From positions 1 to 64,000 of the forward strand of contig NZ_FNEG01000007.1 of NCBI RefSeq assembly GCF_900100075.1: a stretch of DNA of 64,000 bases, given 5' to 3'. Shown here piece after piece: positions 58,343-64,000 of this stretch. The notes beneath the pieces are model-generated. The model was not told the DNA's origin. It did no database searches and worked only from the letters and a program-made list of their open reading frames with translations. Position numbers and translations under genes: made by a program. Origin of the DNA: Chryseobacterium jejuense. Lineage in GTDB: Bacteria > Bacteroidota > Bacteroidia > Flavobacteriales > Weeksellaceae. Numbering within the stretch: position 1 is the first letter of the stretch; the number at the start of each line of letters is the position of its first letter.

Positions 58343-58600
58343 ATGAATGAAAACCTATTAGGGATTATAGCAGGAGTACTTACTTCCATCTCCATGATCC
58401 CACAGCTTGTAAAAGTAGTGCGGGAGAAAAATGTAGAAGATATCTCTCTGCTTATGCTTTTGATTCTTATTTCGGGGTTATCTTTATGGGTGTGGTATGG
58501 TTTTGTAAAAGACGAACTTCCTATTATTGTGTCAAACTCATTTGCTGTTTTAGTGAATATAAACCTTTTGATTTGCTATATGGTATATAACAAAAAGTAA
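58343..58600 (+). CDS. SemiSWEET-type sugar transporter
   Basis: Small MtN3/PQ-loop membrane protein that dimerises to form a sugar facilitator. The 85 residues contain three hydrophobic helices (about 4-22, 36-54, 60-80) with the PQ motif SMIPQLVKVVREKNVEDIS between the first and second helices and LWVWYGFVKDELPIIVSNSFAVLVN later, as in SemiSWEET. Length fits the family (about 85-95). It is 37 bases after the oxidoreductase gene and ends at a terminator, so both may share a transcript. The substrate (glucose or sucrose in homologues) is not readable. Confidence 0.9.
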   Translation: MNENLLGIIAGVLTSISMIPQLVKVVREKNVEDISLLMLLILISGLSLWVWYGFVKDELPIIVSNSFAVLVNINLLICYMVYNKK

Positions 58601-58630
58601 AAAAGACGTCCCCATACAAGGACGTCTTTT
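58601..58630. terminator. Convergent terminator after SemiSWEET
   Basis: AAAAGACGTCC / GGACGTCTTTT, 11 bp, 8-base loop, with T tracts in both orientations. It serves both the SemiSWEET gene and the facing META-domain lipoprotein gene. Confidence 0.88.
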
Positions 58631-58655
58631 TATATTAAATCTAATTATTTTTTTC

Positions 58656-59087
58656 TTATTCAAGAACGAACTTCGCTAAAGGAGCCATTCTTGCTTTGTT
58701 CAATGTTAACGTATTTCCGTTCACAGAATAGTTATCAGCTGCAAGGATAGCCTTTGTAAACTGATTTTCGATATCAAGATCTTCACAAGCCATCATGGTA
58801 GACATTCCTTGGTTGAATTTGATTCTCATGACATCCTGCTTGATTTCAAAAGTACCTCCTAATCCGTTACATCCAGCATTACCTTCATATCTCATTCCAT
58901 TCATATCAAGTTTGAAATAAGGATTGCTTTTTGGATTTTTTAATTTGATCGGCTGACCATTAAGTTCCGTTAGTTTCCAAGTCTTTCCTGTAATATCTGT
59001 TGTTGGTTTCTGTGCAGTCTGTGTCTGGCAAGAAACAAGAAATACAGTTAGGAAAAGAGCAGATAAATAGTAATACAAGCTTTTCAT
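58656..59087 (-). CDS. META-domain (HslJ-like) lipoprotein
   Basis: Envelope lipoprotein of the META/HslJ family, which has been linked to novobiocin and heat tolerance in E. coli, without a known activity. The 143-residue protein has a lipobox (TVFLVSCQTQTAQ, Cys20), the typical opening ITGKTWKLTELNGQPI, and the diagnostic GNAGCNGLGGTFEI, followed by MMACEDLDIENQF and a C-terminal NGNTLTLNKA. All these are standard META features. Next gene upstream is another small lipoprotein 36 bases away, so the two may be co-transcribed. Confidence 0.9.
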   Translation of the reverse strand: MKSLYYYLSALFLTVFLVSCQTQTAQKPTTDITGKTWKLTELNGQPIKLKNPKSNPYFKLDMNGMRYEGNAGCNGLGGTFEIKQDVMRIKFNQGMSTMMACEDLDIENQFTKAILAADNYSVNGNTLTLNKARMAPLAKFVLE

Positions 59088-59123
59088 AAATTTTAAATTT
59101 TAATTTTTCTGTTTGTACATAAG

Positions 59124-59516
59124 CTAATACGATGCCATTTTTGCAGGACCTGATTCTTTTTTTGCCTGTTTAAGATGGAAAAGCACCATATCTACATTTT
59201 TCTTTAAAAAAGTGATATTCCCTTTAATTTCAGAGTATTGGTACTCCTCGTTAGAAGCTGTATACTCAGGCAAAGCAGCACTTTTTTTAAGGTCATAAGT
59301 TTTACCGTTTAAATGTATCGTCGCTGTATTTTTAGAACGGTTGATCGTAACTTCTATTTTTTCTCCATAGCTGTCAACATATACATCTTTTGAAATGTCA
59401 TCTGTATTTTCTGAAGTAACAGCGGTAACGGTTTCAGCATCTTTTCCGGGATGTTTACACGCTGTTGAGGAAAGAACTGCCAATCCCAAAAGGACTGTTG
59501 TTAATAAATTTTTCAT
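59124..59516 (-). CDS. Small lipoprotein, weakly MliC-like
   Basis: Function uncertain. The 130-residue protein has a lipobox (GLAVLSSTACKHPG, Cys20), then an acidic linker, and a single beta-rich domain (VYVDSYGEKIEVTINRSK, ATIHLNGKTYDLKKSA, EEYQYSEIKGNITFLKK). The strand order resembles the C-type lysozyme inhibitor MliC/PliC fold, including a tyrosine after a gap, but it lacks the usual cysteine pair, so the comparison is weak. It precedes the META-domain lipoprotein by 36 bases, both on the minus strand. Confidence 0.6.
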   Translation of the reverse strand: MKNLLTTVLLGLAVLSSTACKHPGKDAETVTAVTSENTDDISKDVYVDSYGEKIEVTINRSKNTATIHLNGKTYDLKKSAALPEYTASNEEYQYSEIKGNITFLKKNVDMVLFHLKQAKKESGPAKMASY

Positions 59517-60130
59517 AGTGATAAGTGATTTTAAAGTGTTTCATGAATTATGATGTTAATACTATATAAAATTACAAATATTTTTGGTAAATATGTGTTA
59601 ATTTTTCATAAACTAATATTATGTTTTAAACGATTAGGTTTTGTCCATCATTTTTTAAACATTCTTCAATGAAACAAAAGCTGATTATTTATAGTAAGAA
59701 ATTTGTGATTGAGAGGATTGGTGTTGTTTTTTTAACCGATTTATTATCAGTTGGATAGAGGGAATGTTTTTCGTTGTTCATTTGTTGTTTAAATTTTCGG
59801 CAAAAATAATTCAAAATTCAGAGAATAACAATACGCCTGTATTAATAATTTGAAATCATGATAAAGTTTAGTTTTTATGGTTGATATTTTCCATTAATCA
59901 TAAATTTTCTTAAAATAAAATGTCGAAAAACGAGACATAACTGAACCTAAAAAGAAAGTATTAAGATGTATTATTGTATTGATAAGAGATCTTTATGAGA
60001 TATAAACATCTGTTTTTCATGGTGTTTAATGTTTGATAAAATTTTGAATTCAGGTTATTTAAAGAAGCGTTAAATTTTGTTAATCTATTATGATGGTATC
60101 ATAATCTAGCTGTACATTTGCCACTTCAAA
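59517..60130. other. Divergent AT-rich intergenic region
   Basis: About 610 bases without a supportable gene. It holds the unassigned promoter of the minus-strand lipoprotein pair and, on the plus strand, TACATTTG at 60113-60120 just before the next gene. A 29-codon frame starting at 59669 shows no recognisable content. No hairpin or repeat was noticed. Confidence 0.4.
60113..60120 (+). promoter_or_regulatory. -7 promoter element of the small membrane-protein gene
   Basis: TACATTTG followed by CC fits TAnnTTTG. It ends 10 bases before the ATG at 60131, so the leader would be short or absent. No TTG at -33. Confidence 0.45.
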
Positions 60131-60526
60131 ATGAGAAACTTTATAGTATTTTTTTTAACGAGTCTTTTTCTGCTGTTTGTAGTAGAAAGCAAACTCAATG
60201 TTAAAACACTTCGAAGCGACTATTCCGGTCAGGTTTCTCATCATCATCTTCCTAAAAGAGCCAATAAACTGAATCAGACTTATGAAAAGCTTTCTATCCA
60301 GCAGATGACTTCTGATACGATAGATGATAATTCAACTTTGGAACTTGCAGAAAATGATTTTCAGCTGTCTGATGTATTGCAGGCTATTATTGTTTTTGCT
60401 GCAGTTTTTAGTCTGGTCTATATTTTTGGATTAAAAAGTAACAAACAGTTTAAACCTGATATTCATGGGTTTATTTGGGGGCTTACTGCCAAAAAGTTTA
60501 TTCTTATCCGTTCTATTAGAATTTAA
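60131..60526 (+). CDS. Small two-helix membrane protein, hypothetical
   Basis: Not recognised. The 131-residue protein has a hydrophobic N-terminus (about 4-20, which may be a signal peptide or anchor), a soluble middle part rich in charged and polar residues (with SHHHLPKRANKL and a small His cluster), and a second hydrophobic segment (about 83-103, ending VYIFGLK). The C-terminus is basic. It is 143 bases upstream of an RND efflux adaptor; the intervening space contains the palindrome CCTGATTTCAGG (60554-60565). Co-transcription with the efflux genes is possible but not shown. Confidence 0.65.
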   Translation: MRNFIVFFLTSLFLLFVVESKLNVKTLRSDYSGQVSHHHLPKRANKLNQTYEKLSIQQMTSDTIDDNSTLELAENDFQLSDVLQAIIVFAAVFSLVYIFGLKSNKQFKPDIHGFIWGLTAKKFILIRSIRI

Positions 60527-60669
60527 AATTTCATTTTTCTCAATAAGTTTCTGCCTGATTTCAGGTGGGGATGCTTTGCGTTGTGTATGTTGGTAATCAT
60601 CGCTCCGTACTATTCTTTATTACCATTTATTTCTATTCAAAACATTAACGATTTATAAACTCTAGAATT

Positions 60670-61755
60670 ATGATAAAAAGAGTTGCCTCAGGTATTGCGC
60701 TTAGTGTCCTATTACTGGCTGTAAGCTGCAATAAGAAAAAAGAGGAGAAGGAAGAAGTAACTACTTACCCGGTAACATCACCGGTAGTAATGGATACTGT
60801 GATTAATAAGGAATATGTAGCTCAGATTCAGTCTGTAAAGAACATTGAAGTTCGGGCGCAGGAAAAAGGATTCCTTGAGAAAATTTTTGTAGATGAAGGA
60901 CAGTATGTGCAGGCAGGGCAAACCCTGTTCCGTATTATGCCTAAGCTTTATCAGGCAGAACTCTTAAAGGCAAAAGCAGAAGTAGAGCAGGCTTCTATTG
61001 AACTGAGAAATGCCACTACATTAGCTGGAAACAATATTGTATCCAAAAATGAAAAAGCTATGGCTAAAGCTAAGTTGGATGCAGCCAATGCAGAAATGAA
61101 ACTAGCACAAATCCACTTGTCTTTTACCGATATTAAAGCTCCTTTTTCAGGAATTATCAATAGAATTCCTTTAAAATTGGGTAGTCTGGTAGATGAAGGT
61201 GATCTGTTAACTTCCTTATCAGATAATACAAGTATCTATACGTATTTCAACGTTTCTGAACCGGAATATCTGAGCTATCAGACGCATGCAGCAGACAGAG
61301 GAAGCAATCAGGTATCTCTGATTACAGCAAATGGAGAAACATATTCTCAAAAAGGAGAAATACAGACTATTGAAGGAGAATTTGACAACGAAACCGGAAA
61401 TATTGCTTTCCGTGCTAAGTTTCCAAACCCTGATAAGCTTCTGAGAAACGGTGAAACCGGAAAAGTGCAGATGACTATGCCGGTTCACAATGCCCTTATT
61501 ATTCCTCAGAAAGCTACGTATGAAATTCAGGATCAGAAATATGTATTTGTTATTGATAAAAACGGTACTGCAAAATCCAGAAATATTAAAATTGCTTATG
61601 AACTTCCGGATCTTTATGTAGTAGGTTCTGGAATTTCAAAAGGAGATCAGATTCTTTTGGAAGGTGTTCAGAAGGTGAAGGATGATCAAAAAGTAAAAAC
61701 AAAATTCCAGGATCCTAAAAAGGTTCTTCAATCATTGAAATTAAAAGCAGAGTAG
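60670..61755 (+). CDS. RND efflux periplasmic adaptor lipoprotein
   Basis: Membrane-fusion protein linking an inner-membrane RND pump to an outer-membrane channel. The 361-residue protein has a lipobox (VLLLAVSCNKKKEE, Cys20), a first beta-barrel/lipoyl region (VRAQEKGFLEKIFVDEGQYVQAGQTLFRI), a hairpin coiled coil (about 100-145, KAKAEVEQASIELR and EKAMAKAKLDAANAEM), the second lipoyl half (FTDIKAPFSGIINRIPLKLGSLVDEG), and the C-terminal barrel (PVHNALIIPQKATYEIQD). The RND pump gene follows after 21 bases. Substrate is unknown; no regulator is adjacent. Confidence 0.93.
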   Translation: MIKRVASGIALSVLLLAVSCNKKKEEKEEVTTYPVTSPVVMDTVINKEYVAQIQSVKNIEVRAQEKGFLEKIFVDEGQYVQAGQTLFRIMPKLYQAELLKAKAEVEQASIELRNATTLAGNNIVSKNEKAMAKAKLDAANAEMKLAQIHLSFTDIKAPFSGIINRIPLKLGSLVDEGDLLTSLSDNTSIYTYFNVSEPEYLSYQTHAADRGSNQVSLITANGETYSQKGEIQTIEGEFDNETGNIAFRAKFPNPDKLLRNGETGKVQMTMPVHNALIIPQKATYEIQDQKYVFVIDKNGTAKSRNIKIAYELPDLYVVGSGISKGDQILLEGVQKVKDDQKVKTKFQDPKKVLQSLKLKAE

Positions 61756-61776
61756 TGGTCTCTAAAGTGAAGTAGT

Positions 61777-64000
61777 ATGTTTAAGAAATTCATCCGCAGA
61801 CCCGTTCTGTCTATTGTAATCTCATTGATTATTGTGTTTATGGGGATTCTATCATTGGTAAAACTTCCGGTGACTCAGTTTCCCTCAATTTCTCCACCTA
61901 AAGTAAATATTACCGCAGAATATCCCGGAGCCAACAACGAATTATTGATTAAATCGGTTGTTATCCCGTTGGAAAGAGGATTAAATGGGGTTCCAGGTAT
62001 GAAATATATGACCTCGGACGCCGGAAATGACGGAGAGGCATCCATTCAGGTTGTATTTGACCTTGGAACAGATCCTAACGTTGCCGCAGTAAACGTTCAA
62101 AACCGCGTATCTTCTGTAGTTAATAAATTACCTCCTCTGGTAGTTCGTGAAGGAGTAAAAATTACCCGTGAAGAACCGAATATGTTGATGTACATTAACC
62201 TGTACAGTGACGATCCTAAAGCCGATCAGAAATTTCTGTTCAATTATGCAGATATCAATGTAATGTCTGAATTGAGAAGGATAAATGGAGTTGGTTTTGC
62301 TGATATCCTGGGTACCCGTGAATATGCAATGCGTATCTGGCTTAAACCTGATAGGTTAACAGCTTATAACATTTCAGCAGATGAAGTGATGGAATCTCTG
62401 AATGAACAGAGTTTGGAAGCATCTCCGGGAAAAACCGGGGAAAGTTCCGGAAAACGTTCTCAGTCATTTGAATATGTATTGAAATATCCAGGTCGTTTTA
62501 ATAATGAAAAAGACTATGGAAATATCATTTTAAGAGCCAAACCTGATGGCGAATCCATCAGATTGAAAGATGTTGCTGATATTGAATTCGGAAGTTCAAT
62601 GTATGATATTTATTCCACATTAAATGGAAAACCGTCTGCAGCTATCACTGTAAAGCAATCTTATGGTTCCAATGCAAGTGATGTTATTAAGAATGTGAAA
62701 GCCTTAATGACAGATCTTGAGAAAAATACTTTCCCGAAAGGAATGCATTATGAGATCAGTTATGACGTTTCCAGATTCTTGGATGCTTCTATGGAAAAAG
62801 TAATTCATACTTTATTTGAAGCCTTTATATTGGTTGCTATTGTGGTGTTCCTTTTCCTTGGAGACTGGCGCTCTACCTTAATTCCTGCATTAGCAGTTCC
62901 GGTTTCATTGGTGGGAACGTTTGCTGTGATGTCAGCATTTGGTATTACCTTGAATATGATCTCACTCTTTGCTTTGGTAATGGCCATTGGGGTCGTCGTT
63001 GATGATGCTATTGTCGTTATTGAAGCCGTCCATGCCAAGATGGAAGAGAAGAATCTTTCACCATTAAAAGCTACGGAAGAAGCAATGCATGAGATCAGTG
63101 GAGCTATTATCGCAATTACTTTGGTAATGGCATCCGTATTTATTCCGATTGCGTTTATGTCTGGACCTGTAGGAGTATTTTACCGTCAGTTCTCAATTAC
63201 CATGGCATCATCCATTATCTTATCGGGGGTTGTAGCCTTAACTTTGACACCGGCATTATGTGCTTTAATTCTGAAGAATAACCACGGAAAAGCCAAAAAG
63301 AAAACACCAATTACCATTTTCCTTGATAAATTCAATAATTTATTTATAAAAGGAGCTGGGAAGTATGAGAAAATGCTGAATAAAACAGTAACTAAAAAGA
63401 TGTTCACGTTACCTCTGTTACTGGTTTTTTGTGCAGCTACTTATTTCTTGAGTAATTCACTTCCGTCAGGGTTTATTCCGGCGGAAGACCAGGGGATGAT
63501 CTATGCAATTATCCAAACACCGCCAGGATCTACATTGGAAAGAACCAATCAGATTGCAAAAGAACTCTTAAAAGAGTCAGAAGATATTGATGGGGTACAG
63601 TCTGTTTCTTCATTGGCAGGATATGAGATTTTGACTGAAGGTACGGGATCAAACTCAGGAACCTGTTTGATCAACCTTAAAACTTGGGACGAACGTAAAG
63701 AATCTGCTGCTGAAATTATTGAGAAACTGGAAGAAAAAGCTAAAAATATTCCAGGGGCCAATATTGAATTTTTCCAACCACCTTCCGTGCCGGGATATGG
63801 AGCAGCAGGAGGTTTTGAACTTCGATTGCTTGATAAGGCAGGAAGTGGTGATTATCATAAAATGGAACAGGTAAGTAATGATTTTGTAAAGGAGTTGAAG
63901 AAACGTCCAGAACTGGGATCTGCATTTACCTTCTATTCTGCAAGTTTCCCACAATATATGCTTAGAATAGATAATGACCTTGCCGAACAGAAAGGGGTAA
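61777..64000 (+). CDS. RND efflux pump (HAE1/AcrB family), 3'-truncated by window end
   Basis: Inner-membrane proton-antiporter pump. The first 741 codons are visible, with no stop before the window end; full-length homologues have about 1030-1050 residues. Recognised: N-terminal helix (FKKFIRRPVLSIVISLIIVFMG), porter-domain segments (PGANNELLIKSVVIPLERG, AVNVQNRVSSVVNKLP, EEPNMLMYINLYS), and the proton-relay Asp pair in the fourth membrane helix (MAIGVVVDDAIVVIEAV, Asp409-Asp410, matching AcrB Asp407-Asp408). Start ATG at 61777, 21 bases after the adaptor stop; the outer-membrane factor gene, if present, would lie beyond the window. Confidence 0.94.
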   Translation, partial: MFKKFIRRPVLSIVISLIIVFMGILSLVKLPVTQFPSISPPKVNITAEYPGANNELLIKSVVIPLERGLNGVPGMKYMTSDAGNDGEASIQVVFDLGTDPNVAAVNVQNRVSSVVNKLPPLVVREGVKITREEPNMLMYINLYSDDPKADQKFLFNYADINVMSELRRINGVGFADILGTREYAMRIWLKPDRLTAYNISADEVMESLNEQSLEASPGKTGESSGKRSQSFEYVLKYPGRFNNEKDYGNIILRAKPDGESIRLKDVADIEFGSSMYDIYSTLNGKPSAAITVKQSYGSNASDVIKNVKALMTDLEKNTFPKGMHYEISYDVSRFLDASMEKVIHTLFEAFILVAIVVFLFLGDWRSTLIPALAVPVSLVGTFAVMSAFGITLNMISLFALVMAIGVVVDDAIVVIEAVHAKMEEKNLSPLKATEEAMHEISGAIIAITLVMASVFIPIAFMSGPVGVFYRQFSITMASSIILSGVVALTLTPALCALILKNNHGKAKKKTPITIFLDKFNNLFIKGAGKYEKMLNKTVTKKMFTLPLLLVFCAATYFLSNSLPSGFIPAEDQGMIYAIIQTPPGSTLERTNQIAKELLKESEDIDGVQSVSSLAGYEILTEGTGSNSGTCLINLKTWDERKESAAEIIEKLEEKAKNIPGANIEFFQPPSVPGYGAAGGFELRLLDKAGSGDYHKMEQVSNDFVKELKKRPELGSAFTFYSASFPQYMLRIDNDLAEQKGV

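Noticed and set aside
59669..59758. 29-codon frame (MKQKLIIYS...) in the divergent gap
   Set aside because: No homology and no supporting signals; likely chance in AT-rich DNA.
1..64000. CRISPR array, insertion sequence, prophage or integron
   Set aside because: No spaced direct repeats, transposase, integrase or phage structural gene was seen in the window.

Overview
The window looks like a core chromosomal segment of a flavobacterium of the Chryseobacterium type (Weeksellaceae, Bacteroidota). Supporting this are the gliding/type IX secretion operon gldKLMN, a PorZ-like gene, a secreted protein with a gliding-motility-type C-terminal domain, a DUF4270 lipoprotein, the low-GC sequence with A-rich rather than Shine-Dalgarno leaders, and repeated occurrence of the flavobacterial promoter pattern (TTG, about 18-20 bases, TAnnTTTG). 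No insertion sequence, prophage, integrase or CRISPR array was seen. The genus is an inference from gene content; no rRNA is present.

Layout. 0.2-2.6 kb: an M23 peptidase with an insertion inside its catalytic domain, divergent from gpsA. 2.6-5.4 kb: three tandem secreted proteins sharing a VGIxT-type N-terminus. 5.9-15.2 kb: mqo, an ANT(6)-like nucleotidyltransferase, a cholesterol-oxidase-like flavoprotein, a DUF1684 protein, an acetyltransferase, and an SDR dehydrogenase next to a GH63-like glucosidase. 15.3-19.9 kb: a tight four-gene minus-strand operon (split 5'-nucleotidase, porZ, recO). 20.1-22.9 kb: dapA, an acetyltransferase, and an AraC regulator overlapping a degenerate receiver-domain gene. 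23.5-34.7 kb (minus strand): recG, a thioredoxin, three POT peptide transporters interrupted by a DUF1016 nuclease gene, and a dipeptidyl-peptidase IV. The last genes together suggest peptide degradation and uptake.

34.7-45.4 kb: a small double-glycine-leader peptide, two small proteins, a GT35 alpha-glucan-phosphorylase-like protein lacking the PLP lysine, a PD-(D/E)xK-like unknown, a type B T9SS cargo protein, a DinB-like protein, mtaB, a membrane FMN glutamate-synthase-like protein, and an FKBP-like lipoprotein. 45.5-47.9 kb: an S4 RNA-binding protein, aroK, tRNA-Lys/tRNA-Leu/tRNA-Lys, and panC. 48.0-57.2 kb: a truncated GT5 'glycogen synthase', DUF4270, glmS, then gldK-gldL-gldM-gldN, the outer-membrane ring and proton-driven motor of type IX secretion. 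57.3-64 kb: a DAO-type oxidoreductase, a SemiSWEET, two small lipoproteins, and an RND efflux adaptor and pump, the pump running off the window end.

Most of the window is ordinary housekeeping DNA. The most unusual items are the orphan GG-leader peptide, the two carbohydrate-enzyme homologues that have lost hallmark catalytic residues (GT35 and GT5), the regulator pair with an Asn in place of the phospho-acceptor Asp, the LytM domain split by a low-complexity insert, a short repeat placed directly before two start codons, and a 600-base gene-free stretch that ends in a strong terminator. No complete new multi-gene system could be demonstrated from sequence alone.
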